Source of the DNA: a bacterium HR15
GTDB taxonomy: Bacteria; Armatimonadota; Fimbriimonadia; Fimbriimonadales; GBS-DC
Assembly (NCBI GenBank): GCA_002898555.1
Contig: BEHR01000023.1
Coordinates: 1 to 57,220, forward strand
Length of the DNA: 57,220 nucleotides
Reading direction: 5' to 3'
Made by a program: the position numbers and the translations under genes. Positions 25,678 to 34,658 of the stretch are shown piece by piece. Numbering within the stretch: position 1 is the first letter of the stretch; the number at the start of each line of letters is the position of its first letter. The notes below the pieces were generated by a model. The model worked only from the letters and a program-made list of their open reading frames with translations. It searched no databases and was not told the DNA's origin.

Positions 25678-26813
25678 GCGAACCTCTCCGAATTTGGTTC
25701 ATGCGGACCGCTTTAGACAAAAGAGGCGGAGCTGAGGCCGTAATTGTACGCATTATCCAGCATCTCCCACGCGAGCTATTTACACCTATCGCTGTATGGT
25801 TATATCAGGCGGGTGGCTATGGAGAGGCACTAAGTCAGGAAGGGGTTCGTACCCATGCGGGATTGGCGCGTTCACGCTGGGACATCCGAATGCCTGTTCG
25901 TCTAATCCGATTAGCACGACGAGAAAAACCTGATCTGGTGGTGACCACGGAAAACGCGCTGGCTTGCTTTTGGGCAGGTGTACTGAAACGAATGGGACTA
26001 GTACCCCACCTGGTGCTGGCATTTCACACCACGCGCCTCGTCAGCCGAGCGGTCTATTTTGCCGTTCGGTTCAGCGCCCCTGTAGCAGATAGATTGGTTG
26101 CTCTAACCCCTTCCCATCGCCAGTTCTGGCGTCGATGGACCCAGGTAGACGAGGAACGATTTGTCGTGATTCCGAATGGTGTCGATACCTCAGTCTTCAG
26201 ACCTGTATCTGATAAACTCACTCAGAAAAAGCAGTTAAGTATCCCTTCCAATAAAATCATTGTTGGATTAGTAGCTTATTTTAAAGATGTTAAAAATCTT
26301 CCACTTTTTGTGGAGGTTGCCGAGCAGGTCCTTCGACAAGGGGCGGATGCTCATTTCGTGTTAGTGGGTGATGGACCAGAGCGTCCAAATATCGAGAAAA
26401 TCATCCGGCAAAAGGCGCTGCAGGCGCACTTCACTCTTCCTGGTCTTTGTGACGCTCCGTTACCATGGTATCAGGCATTTGATATTCTCCTGTTGACTTC
26501 TTATACAGAAGCGCTGCCCTTGACCATTTTGGAGGCAGCTGCCTGTGGAGTACCGGCTGTTGCAACCGATGTGGGGGGTGTGCGCGATGTCGTGGTGCAT
26601 GGGGAAACAGGTTTCATCGCGCCCTCGGGTGATGCCGCATGTCTGGCACATTGGGTTAGACTCCTGACAGGGCAGGCTTCCCTGCGACAGCAGATGGGAC
26701 AAGCTGCGCGAGAGCGAGTCCTTCGCCTCTTCTCATTGGAGAGAATGGTTCAAGGCTACATCGACCTGTTCCTGCAGATCAGCAGGATGCAGGGGCACAC
26801 GAGCGAATCCTAA
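25674..26813 (+). CDS. GT4-type glycosyltransferase
   Basis: A 379-aa GT-B protein. Signatures: VIPNGVDTSVF in the linker, KNLPLFVEVAEQVL, VLVGDGPERPNIEK and the E-x7-E pair E279/E287 (TEALPLTILEAAACGVPAVATDVGGV). It starts by a 4-nt overlap with the previous gene. An AT-rich patch at about 26210-26310, with many AAA/AAT/ATT codons, contrasts with the GC-rich ribosomal locus and hints at separate ancestry. Confidence 0.88.
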   Translation: MSEPLRIWFMRTALDKRGGAEAVIVRIIQHLPRELFTPIAVWLYQAGGYGEALSQEGVRTHAGLARSRWDIRMPVRLIRLARREKPDLVVTTENALACFWAGVLKRMGLVPHLVLAFHTTRLVSRAVYFAVRFSAPVADRLVALTPSHRQFWRRWTQVDEERFVVIPNGVDTSVFRPVSDKLTQKKQLSIPSNKIIVGLVAYFKDVKNLPLFVEVAEQVLRQGADAHFVLVGDGPERPNIEKIIRQKALQAHFTLPGLCDAPLPWYQAFDILLLTSYTEALPLTILEAAACGVPAVATDVGGVRDVVVHGETGFIAPSGDAACLAHWVRLLTGQASLRQQMGQAARERVLRLFSLERMVQGYIDLFLQISRMQGHTSES

Positions 26814-26886
26814 AAGGGAAGACTCGCAGATTTTTGGGGCATCCCCATGAACAGGAATGGAACAACCAGAAATGGAGGTGAGGATC

Positions 26887-28923
26887 ATGCGACTTCGACA
26901 TCTTCTGGGCATGCTAATTGGGCAATGGCTGATCGTGGTGGGCTATTCCCAACCAGTAGCCGTTAACCTCGATCTGGCTCTTCCTGTGGGCGCATGCGAG
27001 GTGGATTGGGATGGAGACGGATTGGTGGATGGTCTTGGTGTCACTTCCCCATGGTCGGACTGGCGCAGCGCGATAGGGGGCGTGTCTTCCCTTGACCCTA
27101 ATCGTAAAGTCGAGGGAGCTTATAGCCAGCATCTGCGTTTTAGCCGCAATGCTGGTGAGGCAGGAACATTGACTCTGTACATTACATGCCTTTCTTCCAG
27201 CACCTCATTGCCCGTGGCGGAAGAGCAGCCCTTTGTAGTGCGTCTCAGCTACTTTACAGAGAACTTTCAGAACGCCCAGTATCGATTCCGTGTGCGTAGT
27301 GGCAGTCGAACCATTTATCTTACACCGTTTCAATCCACCAACTCCAACGGTTGGCAAAGGCTTTCTTTCATTGTGCCTGCCGAGCGGAATAGTACAGGTG
27401 TGTGGGATCTAACTATTCTGCTGGATATTCAGTTGGGAGCGGGGGCGGCTGCGGGGCGTTTATGGATAGATGATATTCAGTGTCTATGGATACAGTATCC
27501 ACTGCATATTTTGCCAGACCTTTATCCTATTCAACTGGCCACGATCAACGATATCCCCTCGTCTTGGGTGGATTACCTTTTGAATTATCCGCCGAGATTG
27601 GGGGTTCAACCTGCGAAGATGGGTTATCCGCTGAAGAAACTGCTTGGGGAGCGATTCCTGTACCTGCAGTATGTGGGCATCTCCACGACCCCTATAGACC
27701 CGGAGCCAAGTTGTGCGTCCTTATATGGGTGCGGGAATGTAAGACAGCAACATCCCGACTGGATTCTGTATGATACCAGTGGGAACCCCATCATTGATCA
27801 GCGTTATGGCAACTATCTGATTAATCCGGGCGTAGACGCGGTGCGTGTGCAAGCGGTCGGTCGCCTGACAGAGATTGCAGCGACCCTACCCGCCATTGAT
27901 GGGTTCTTCTTCGATACTTTAGGTGGCTGGCCGGGCGCGAACACAGCAGGCTATCCTACCTATGACTCGATACTTCCTGCCTGGACAGGTTGGGTAAATT
28001 ATGTAGCTCCGCGGGTGCGACAGACACTGGGCAAGAAAATCATTGCCAATATTGGTAGTAAGACGGGGCTGTTTTTAAACGGTAGCCGCCCTGCAGAGCA
28101 GTGGCTCCAGCAACTGGATGGAATAATGCTGGAAGGCGCCTTTGTACGGGTGGACTACACCAATCGAACCTATAACCCCACTAATTATCGCGGAGGAACC
28201 ACCAGCTACAATGTTTCCTCATGGCAGGGGATCATGCAGGTCGTGCGCAACCACCCCGATAAGATGTGGGTGCTCATTGGTTACTGGGATAGCCGAGATA
28301 GCCAGGCACGCTGGCTCCGATATGGCTTGGCAAGCTACTGGCTGCTGTATCGTCCGAATGTTTACCTTTACATGGAGGATCGGCTTGATCCTGCATATCA
28401 CTATGTCAACTTTGTCTCACGTCCGGAGATTTTTATTCCGCTGGGCACTCCACTTGCCGATTTGGAGGTCATCCAGGGCAGCTGGGATACGGGCGGGCTG
28501 TTTCAACGCCGCTTCCAGTACGGTATCGTGCTTGTGAATCCTACCGAAAACAACACTTATCAGTACACAACCACACGCAGCTATAAGAACTGGGATGGGC
28601 AAGTGCTCCCGGCAAATACCCGACTGGACATTCCCCCCAAGACGGGTGTAGTGCTCTACGCTGCTCCGGAGCTACGGCTTTCCATCAGCACAGATCGGCA
28701 GAGTGCCCTCCCTGGGGAGCTGGTTACTGTTTCCGTGGAGTGTCGCAACACAGGGTTGGAAACGGCCAGCAATGTAGAAATACAGGTTCCTTTACCCGAT
28801 GGGCTTACTGTCGTTTCCACCAGCGGAGGGGGAACGGTGGTTAATCGAACCGTGAAATGGGGGATTGCTTCGCTGGCACCGGGGGGTGTCCTGCGCTTCC
28901 AGTTTCAGGCGCGCCTTGAGTAG
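26887..28923 (+). CDS. Secreted GHL15-like putative glycoside hydrolase with C-terminal DUF11-type domain
   Basis: A 678-aa protein with a signal peptide (MRLRHLLGMLIGQWLIVVGYS). An N-terminal beta-rich region of about 180 residues includes WIDDIQCLW and resembles a carbohydrate-binding module. The central part (about 220-540) has QHPDWILYDTSGNPI, IDGFFFDTLGG and MLEGAF, resembling putative GHL15-type TIM-barrel hydrolases, where Asp/Glu at strand ends would be catalytic. The last 85 residues match a DUF11/CARDB-like domain (GELVTVSVECRNTG, GGVLRFQFQ). ATG 26887 follows TGGAGGTGAGG. It likely acts on the polymer made or modified by this locus (inference). Confidence 0.75.
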   Translation: MRLRHLLGMLIGQWLIVVGYSQPVAVNLDLALPVGACEVDWDGDGLVDGLGVTSPWSDWRSAIGGVSSLDPNRKVEGAYSQHLRFSRNAGEAGTLTLYITCLSSSTSLPVAEEQPFVVRLSYFTENFQNAQYRFRVRSGSRTIYLTPFQSTNSNGWQRLSFIVPAERNSTGVWDLTILLDIQLGAGAAAGRLWIDDIQCLWIQYPLHILPDLYPIQLATINDIPSSWVDYLLNYPPRLGVQPAKMGYPLKKLLGERFLYLQYVGISTTPIDPEPSCASLYGCGNVRQQHPDWILYDTSGNPIIDQRYGNYLINPGVDAVRVQAVGRLTEIAATLPAIDGFFFDTLGGWPGANTAGYPTYDSILPAWTGWVNYVAPRVRQTLGKKIIANIGSKTGLFLNGSRPAEQWLQQLDGIMLEGAFVRVDYTNRTYNPTNYRGGTTSYNVSSWQGIMQVVRNHPDKMWVLIGYWDSRDSQARWLRYGLASYWLLYRPNVYLYMEDRLDPAYHYVNFVSRPEIFIPLGTPLADLEVIQGSWDTGGLFQRRFQYGIVLVNPTENNTYQYTTTRSYKNWDGQVLPANTRLDIPPKTGVVLYAAPELRLSISTDRQSALPGELVTVSVECRNTGLETASNVEIQVPLPDGLTVVSTSGGGTVVNRTVKWGIASLAPGGVLRFQFQARLE

Positions 28924-28937
28924 TAGGGGTGAACGCG

Positions 28938-31082
28938 ATGGACCGCTTGGAGCGTCTACGCGAGCAGCTTCACCCTCGTTCACTGGCACGAACCTGGTTT
29001 CTTATCCGGCGGCGCTTAGGACAGCGATGGGTTGATCCCTGGTGGCTTCAATCGCTGCAACGGCGTCTTTCTCAGCCAGAGGGATTGGAGGCGCACCTGT
29101 GCCCCGATATCGCTTCCACTCCCCTTGCAGAGGTGGTGACCCGCCTTGCACATAAGGCAGGGCAAGCTTTTTTCTTTGGAGCCAGTGATCTATCCATGCT
29201 CGCCCTGCGCTATCCCGCAGAGTTTCCTGAGGCTACGGAACAGATTCTTCATGAGGCGGATGATTTGCTACAGGGGCGTGTTCATTATGCGGAAACCATT
29301 ATCGAAACCGAGTTGCCCTTCAAATGGTATGCCACGAGTACGGCGCCCGGTATGGAGAAGTGGCACCGTATCCCCGCCGCTTTCCACTGGCTCAAGACCC
29401 TTATGCAAGCCTTCTGGCTCAGCCAAGAAGAACGATATGCACGAACCGCTACGATGCTCCTTGAAAATTGGTTGAGTACTTCCCATTCCTTTGGGCATGA
29501 TATCTGGCGCAGCACCAACTTTGTGGGGCTACGCGCTCTGAATCTCCTACAAGGGCTGATTGGCTTTGCCTCTTACTGGCAGCGCTATCCTGAGCTTCTG
29601 CGTCCCCTCTTTGTCCAATTGTATCTCCATCTACGATTGCTGGAGCGCAGGATCGAGTACTGGGGATACAACCATCTTCTCTGGAACGCTCATGACCTGA
29701 CTTTGCTGGGCACCGCGCTCCAAGAGACCTTTATGGACGCCACGCGATGGGCGAGGCGTGGCACCGAGATGATGAATCGGGAAGTGATGCGCCAGTTCGC
29801 GCCCGATGGTATCCATGTGGAACGCTCCATCCATTATCAGGTTTTTGTCTCGAAGCTGCTGGGCGAATGGATTGCCGTGCTATGGAAAGCGGGACAGCCC
29901 GTGCCACCCGAAGTGGTCTGGCGCTGGAATCAGTCGGTGGAAGTGTTGCGCCGACTCCGCCATGCGGATGGCTCGCTTCCTCTGTATGGTGATGGATACC
30001 GAACGCACGATCCAAATACGGAGGGTCGCCTTGAAGCGATCGCCGATTTTCTATTTGCCCTGCATGCCTACCTACACGGCTTTCAAGAGGCAGCACGCCA
30101 CCCGCTCTTACCATGGAAAATCGGGCGCGATTTCTGGACCGACTGCCCACAACCCCATTCTCAGATGCAAGGGACAAAGACGGGAATTGCCTCCGCCCGT
30201 GTCTGGAATGAAAAGCAACAGCTCGTGCTCTGCTTGCAAGCCGGGAATTCTTTGAGCGGACAGGTGCATGCCCACGCCGATAGCTTGAGCTTCACCCTGA
30301 GTGATGAGGCAGGCGACCTTCTGATAGATCCTGGTGGTTATGGGGAAGTGGCCGATAAATGGCGCACCTATTTCCGAAGCACCTACGCCCATAATACGGT
30401 TGTAGTGGACGGACACAGTATGAGTCAGGTGCAGGGAGTTTATACCCTCTATCCCGCACTGCGCGCCTCGCTGGATGGCTGCTGGCACTGGCGTGAGTGG
30501 TCTGCATGGGTTGCCCATCATAGGAATTATCAACGCCTTCGCGCCCGGGTGCTCCATTGGCGCACCCTGCTAATCGGTGGAACCGAACTTCTCGTTGTGC
30601 TGGACTATTTAAAGGGGAAGCGACCTTTTCGGGTGGAGCAGATGTTTCACTTTGCTGGCGGACGGCTGGAACAAGTGACGGAATCGAGTTGGCTCTGGGG
30701 GGATGGTAACCGCCAATGGCGGTTGTGGTTTGCATGCGCGGCGCCAGCGTCAGTTCAGGTGTTTCAAGGCAGCGAAACTCCCCTCAGAGGCTGGTCGGGC
30801 GAGATTCGCGGGCAACCTCGACCAATTCCCACGCTGGTTTACCAATCTCACAGCAGCGGTCAACACCACTGGATCGTCGCCGCGCTCGCTCGCCCTCACC
30901 TCACAATCACCCTCGATCTACAGCCTGCTTCTGGGCGATCAAATAACCCTCTCTTAAGGGTTCCAGGGGGTATCGTTAAGATGATCCGAGAGAATCCGAC
31001 TGCTTTGAGAATAGAGTGGATACTCGCTCACGCATGCACCCCAACCCTGCGCCACTGTATGGCAGAAGCAGCAGTAGAATAG
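28938..31082 (+). CDS. Heparinase II/III family protein
   Basis: A 714-aa protein with an (alpha/alpha)-toroid N-terminal half and a beta-sandwich C-terminal half. The core of the heparinase II/III domain is visible: H444-A-H446-A-D-S-L-S-F, LIDPGGYGE and Y483-A-H485-NTVVVDG, where Tyr/His residues serve in polysaccharide lyases. No clear signal peptide is seen, so it may be cytoplasmic or periplasmic by another route; the family is common in capsule and EPS loci. ATG 28938 follows AGGGGTGA. Its last 107 bp overlap the oppositely oriented GT39-like gene. Confidence 0.82.
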   Translation: MDRLERLREQLHPRSLARTWFLIRRRLGQRWVDPWWLQSLQRRLSQPEGLEAHLCPDIASTPLAEVVTRLAHKAGQAFFFGASDLSMLALRYPAEFPEATEQILHEADDLLQGRVHYAETIIETELPFKWYATSTAPGMEKWHRIPAAFHWLKTLMQAFWLSQEERYARTATMLLENWLSTSHSFGHDIWRSTNFVGLRALNLLQGLIGFASYWQRYPELLRPLFVQLYLHLRLLERRIEYWGYNHLLWNAHDLTLLGTALQETFMDATRWARRGTEMMNREVMRQFAPDGIHVERSIHYQVFVSKLLGEWIAVLWKAGQPVPPEVVWRWNQSVEVLRRLRHADGSLPLYGDGYRTHDPNTEGRLEAIADFLFALHAYLHGFQEAARHPLLPWKIGRDFWTDCPQPHSQMQGTKTGIASARVWNEKQQLVLCLQAGNSLSGQVHAHADSLSFTLSDEAGDLLIDPGGYGEVADKWRTYFRSTYAHNTVVVDGHSMSQVQGVYTLYPALRASLDGCWHWREWSAWVAHHRNYQRLRARVLHWRTLLIGGTELLVVLDYLKGKRPFRVEQMFHFAGGRLEQVTESSWLWGDGNRQWRLWFACAAPASVQVFQGSETPLRGWSGEIRGQPRPIPTLVYQSHSSGQHHWIVAALARPHLTITLDLQPASGRSNNPLLRVPGGIVKMIRENPTALRIEWILAHACTPTLRHCMAEAAVE

Positions 31083-32370
31083 GGGCGCGCATGCGCGGGT
31101 GCGTGTTAGAGATGCTGGTCAGCCACAGCACGGCGCAGGTGATGAGCACAAACCAAGTGATCGGCATGACTTCCTTGCCCCGCGTCAGTACACCCCAGAT
31201 CCCCATGCTATACAGAAACAATGTCCACAATACCACCCACACGAAGAGGATCCACCGCAGCGCCCCCATGCGCGGCAGCCGCCCCTCCTTGAGTTTAAAC
31301 TGCTCGGTTTGGCTTGCCTTTGTTAAAATCGCCTCATACTCAGAGGTGCCAGGCACAAAAGCCACCGTAATCATACGCTTGAGATGCGCTTTAAGGTACT
31401 CTGTAGGATGCTCGCGAATGAGGTCCAAAGCCGTCCTGCGCCAGATGCGGGCCCGTGTAAAGGGGTTCATTTTGAAGGGGTCCCCTTGCTCCTCCATGCG
31501 CAAGCGAGCCTGTCGAAAGACCCACTCGATGCTCTCCTCGCGCTTCTCAACAGGTGCAACCATCGACGCACCTATGAGTAAATTATAGCTTGAAGCGGTC
31601 GAGAACGCCCACTCCCCAAAAATACGATAATTGCGCCAATACCAGTAGCCCGTGCTCATCAGATAACCAGTAGCCACCATCGCCATAGAGAAAAACCGCC
31701 ACCGCAGCGAAACACTACGCATAGTAACCAGAATCACCAATAGGATGATGGGGAAGAAAATAACTCCTCGCACATGGGTCAAACAGGCAAGCCCAAGGAC
31801 GACCCCTGTTATCCAGCTCCACAGAATCCATCGAGAGACGGTCCCTGAAGACATCAAAATAATATTCCTTACAAACACAAAGTAAAGAATGGACAAAAAT
31901 AAAATAAAAATAAAATCTGAATACATTGTATTTGGCAATAAAATCATCGTTGGTTCTATCGCGAATAGCAATGCGGCGAGTAGCGCGAGCGATTCACGCT
32001 TGAACAGTTGCAGGCTAACCCAGTAAACCAAGAGAGCAACCAGCAGCGAGAGGAGGATTTGGGTAAGAAGCACCGCTGCTATCTGAACTCCTGTGCGGGA
32101 GTAGATTCCGGCTATAAAAAGGGTGTAGAGAGGTGGCCAGAGGGCTTCTGGTTCACCAGGGAGTCGCCAGAGTTTCGGATCCGCCATGGACTTAGCCACT
32201 TGCTCAGGGATGGGATCAGGCATAAAGGCATATCGTCCGGTGCGAAGTAGGTTCAGCGCTAACTGATGATAGCCTCCAGGGTCGGCTTTGAGGTAGACAC
32301 TTTGAGCTTGCGTCTCCCAGGGGGCACCTTTGAAGAAGAGCAGGAGGCGCAGCAAGAGTGCTATTAGCAA
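30976..32370 (-). CDS. GT39/ArnT-like integral membrane glycosyltransferase (upstream in-frame amber)
   Basis: A 464-aa polytopic protein with about 10-11 hydrophobic segments. KADPGGYHQLALNLL near residue 30 and the luminal-loop pattern resemble the PMT/ArnT (GT39, GT-C) family, which uses polyprenyl-phosphate sugars. TTG 32370 is the first possible start in the open frame, but it has no Shine-Dalgarno sequence. A much better start, ATG 32430 with AAAAGGGGTGA, lies in the same frame 20 codons upstream, interrupted by TAG at 32386-32388. The gene is either a recent pseudogene, uses a weak start, or contains a sequencing error. The C-terminus overlaps the heparinase-like gene. Confidence 0.75.
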   Translation of the reverse strand: MLIALLLRLLLFFKGAPWETQAQSVYLKADPGGYHQLALNLLRTGRYAFMPDPIPEQVAKSMADPKLWRLPGEPEALWPPLYTLFIAGIYSRTGVQIAAVLLTQILLSLLVALLVYWVSLQLFKRESLALLAALLFAIEPTMILLPNTMYSDFIFILFLSILYFVFVRNIILMSSGTVSRWILWSWITGVVLGLACLTHVRGVIFFPIILLVILVTMRSVSLRWRFFSMAMVATGYLMSTGYWYWRNYRIFGEWAFSTASSYNLLIGASMVAPVEKREESIEWVFRQARLRMEEQGDPFKMNPFTRARIWRRTALDLIREHPTEYLKAHLKRMITVAFVPGTSEYEAILTKASQTEQFKLKEGRLPRMGALRWILFVWVVLWTLFLYSMGIWGVLTRGKEVMPITWFVLITCAVLWLTSISNTHPRMRAPILLLLLPYSGAGLGCMRERVSTLFSKQSDSLGSS

Positions 32371-32430
32371 GATACTGCCGATTTTCTATGGATGCGCTTG
32401 CTCCTGGGCGGATGGCGCCGGGTCTTTCAT
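32371..32430 (-). other. Probable original 5' end of the GT39-like gene, with amber codon
   Basis: Read on the minus strand, ATG 32430 starts a 14-codon stretch (MKDPAPSAQEQAHP), then TAG at 32388-32386, then KIGSI, which runs in frame into the hydrophobic LLIALLLRLLLFF. The ATG is 3 nt after the upstream methyltransferase stop, and GGGGTGA supplies a ribosome-binding site. A polar N-terminal tail before the first membrane segment is typical for the family. Confidence 0.6.
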
Positions 32431-32433
32431 GAT

Positions 32434-33360
32434 TCACCCCTTTTGAAAAAGGTACTTTATGGAGCATTTCCGTCCTGCGGGGGGGATAAAGCGTGCCAAT
32501 GGATAAGCAAGCAAGTAGCTCACATATCCGACCAGACGCGCTTTTAGCGATTCGGAGCGAACATCACCCCGATGAGCGTGCATAGCGGCGCGTACTCGCT
32601 TCTCCACTTTTGCCATCAGCCAATCGTGAAGCCATACCCCATAGCAAGTTTCCGAGACCAGCTTGAAACCGATTTGCTGCATCAGGGTACGCAAGCCCGT
32701 CCGTGTGAAAAAGAAGAGGTGGTCAGGCACTCCCAGTCGCCCCATTTGATGCAAGGAGCAAATGCGGGAGGGAGACAACTCCGCTACATTGCCTGTTTCA
32801 ATAAACACCCAGCCTCTGGGGCGCAACAGGGCATGCACCTTTCGCAATGTGGACACAGGATCAGGTAGGTGGCTAAGGACATTCCGCATATAGATAACAT
32901 CCCAATCGCCCTCGATGTCCAGTTGAAGCAGGTCCCCCTCCAAGACATTCAAATGGAGTTGTTCCCGAGCGAATCGGACCAGCGCATGATTGACCTCGTT
33001 TCCTGCGACCTCGTAGCCGCGCTGTTGGGCATACCAGAGAAAGTAGCCTGCGCCGCATCCCACTTCGAACAGGCGTCCTGTAGGCAGCATCTGTCGAATG
33101 AGGTGGAGGTCATCCCGAGCAATCAGTCGCTTCTTCGGCGTCAGCATCAGTTGCCCTTGTACATCTACGCTCGCCGCCATATCTGCACTGTAGGCTTCGG
33201 CTAACCCTTCTTGTGAGGGTTGGGGATGCACAAACAAGACTCCGCATGCCGGGCAACGCCAAAGTGCTGTTTCAGCACTAATCGTCAGCACTTGCTCAGT
33301 TTGGGGTCCGTGGCAAATCGGGCATTCTCTACCTGTCTCTACTGGATGAGCGTATTCCAT
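32434..33360 (-). CDS. SAM-dependent methyltransferase with N-terminal zinc-ribbon-like motif
   Basis: A 308-aa class I methyltransferase. Residues 12-40 contain CPICHG and CPACG, a likely zinc ribbon; motif I is FEVGCGAGYFLWYA, followed by VIYMRNVLSHLPDP and LRPRGWVFIETGN. This domain order is frequent among sugar or polyketide C/O-methyltransferases in surface polysaccharide loci. The open frame continues upstream into the kbl tail, but ATG 33360 fits the zinc-ribbon start; its Shine-Dalgarno sequence (GGGAGC) is weak. It ends 3 nt before the probable start of the GT39-like gene. Confidence 0.82.
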   Translation of the reverse strand: MEYAHPVETGRECPICHGPQTEQVLTISAETALWRCPACGVLFVHPQPSQEGLAEAYSADMAASVDVQGQLMLTPKKRLIARDDLHLIRQMLPTGRLFEVGCGAGYFLWYAQQRGYEVAGNEVNHALVRFAREQLHLNVLEGDLLQLDIEGDWDVIYMRNVLSHLPDPVSTLRKVHALLRPRGWVFIETGNVAELSPSRICSLHQMGRLGVPDHLFFFTRTGLRTLMQQIGFKLVSETCYGVWLHDWLMAKVEKRVRAAMHAHRGDVRSESLKARLVGYVSYLLAYPLARFIPPAGRKCSIKYLFQKG

Positions 33361-33388
33361 TGGTCTGCACTGCTCCCGCAAGGCGTTC

Positions 33389-34597
33389 TCACACCCATCG
33401 GCCGATGATACCCAATTCCTTGCCGACTTTTTCGAAGGCGCCGAGCGCTTCATCCAGATCCTCGCGGGTGTGGGTGGCGTTGGGCATGGTGCGCACGCGC
33501 GCCTTGCCGCGCGGCACGGTGGGATACACAATCCCCAGCGTGAACACGCCCTCTTCGCGCAGGCGCACTTCCATGCGCTGGGCAATCGCTTCGTCGCCAC
33601 AGAACACAGGGGTAATGGGTGTCTCGGACCCCATCGTGTCGAAACCCAGTCGCTGGAGGTTCTCCTTCCAGTAGCGTGCGTTGTCCCACAGGCGACGCAT
33701 CGGTTCGGGGTCGGTCATCAGGATTTCCACTGTTTTGAGCAGCGCCCCGATTGCTGCTGGCGGCAGGGCAGTGCTGAACAGATAGGGCCTGGCGCGATTA
33801 ATCAACCACTCTTTCAGCAAGCGACTGCCCGCGATATAACCTCCGATAACGCCCAGGGCTTTGGAGAGTGTACCCAGCTGAATGTCCACACGCCCATACA
33901 GTCCGAAATGGCTGGTGGTGCCGCTGCCATGCTCGCCCAGCACGCCTGAAGCGTGCGCGTCGTCCACCATCACCACCGCGTCGTACTTTTCCGCCAGGGC
34001 GACAATCTCTGGCAGCGGCGCGATATCGCCATCCATGCTGAACACGCCGTCCGTGACGATGAGCCGCTTCCTGAAATCGCCACACCGTTTCAGGATATCT
34101 TCCAGATGGTTCATATCCTTATGTTGATAGACATAGCCTTCACTCTTCTTGTATTTCGCGTTGCTCAGGCGCACGCCGTCGATGATGCTGGCGTGGTTCA
34201 GTTCATCGGAGATAATCACATCGCCCTCGCCGAAGCAGGCGGGGATGGTGCCCGAGTTGGCGTTATGTCCCGACTGGAACACCAGCACTGCCTCGGTCTT
34301 TTTGAACTCAGCGAGTTTCTGTTCGAGTTGTTCATAGAGTTCGTTTGTGCCGCCGAGCCAGCGCACCGCGCCCGCACCTGCGCCCCATTTCTGCGCGGCG
34401 TCTATTGCCGCTTGCACCACGCGCGGGTCATTCGCCAGCCCCAGATAGTTGTTTGACGCCAGATTAATCAGCCAGCGCCCACCAATTTTGACGCGCCCGC
34501 CTTGCGGGCTTTCCAGCACCGGCGGTTGCTTATACAAATTTTGCGCCTTCAGCTCCTCAATACTCTGCTGTAGCCAGCGTTGAAAATTCGCGTTCAT
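33389..34597 (-). CDS. kbl: Glycine C-acetyltransferase (2-amino-3-ketobutyrate CoA ligase)
   Basis: A PLP-dependent alpha-oxoamine synthase of 402 aa: [42 protein letters not shown] and the PLP lysine K246 in LGTLSKALG. The closest pattern is Kbl, which cleaves 2-amino-3-ketobutyrate with CoA to glycine and acetyl-CoA in threonine degradation. BioF-type activity cannot be ruled out, and no tdh is nearby. Starts ATG 34597 and 34603 are both possible; GAGGAGGG favours 34597 by spacing. It shares a 55-bp divergent promoter region with the LolA-like gene. Confidence 0.88.
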   Translation of the reverse strand: MNANFQRWLQQSIEELKAQNLYKQPPVLESPQGGRVKIGGRWLINLASNNYLGLANDPRVVQAAIDAAQKWGAGAGAVRWLGGTNELYEQLEQKLAEFKKTEAVLVFQSGHNANSGTIPACFGEGDVIISDELNHASIIDGVRLSNAKYKKSEGYVYQHKDMNHLEDILKRCGDFRKRLIVTDGVFSMDGDIAPLPEIVALAEKYDAVVMVDDAHASGVLGEHGSGTTSHFGLYGRVDIQLGTLSKALGVIGGYIAGSRLLKEWLINRARPYLFSTALPPAAIGALLKTVEILMTDPEPMRRLWDNARYWKENLQRLGFDTMGSETPITPVFCGDEAIAQRMEVRLREEGVFTLGIVYPTVPRGKARVRTMPNATHTREDLDEALGAFEKVGKELGIIGRWV

Positions 34598-34614
34598 CGC
34601 CATCGCCCTCCTCG

Positions 34615-34648
34615 CTATTTTACCCTGCGGAGTGGTGCAAGGTACACT
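34615..34648. promoter_or_regulatory. Divergent promoter pair, kbl and LolA-like gene
   Basis: On the minus strand TAAAAT (34622-34617), preceded by GGG, drives kbl. On the plus strand TACACT (34643-34648), preceded by GG, is 10 nt before ATG 34659. The 12-mer ATTTTACCCTGC at 34617 recurs exactly at 36727 upstream of mtaB. Confidence 0.5.
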
Positions 34649-34658
34649 TAGAGTCGCC

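Noticed and set aside
32386-32388. TAG in the GT39-like gene as a pyrrolysine or selenocysteine-type recoding site
   Set aside because: There is no sign of pyl genes, TAG ends other genes here (rpmJ, flgH), and the position lies before the first membrane segment rather than in an active site.
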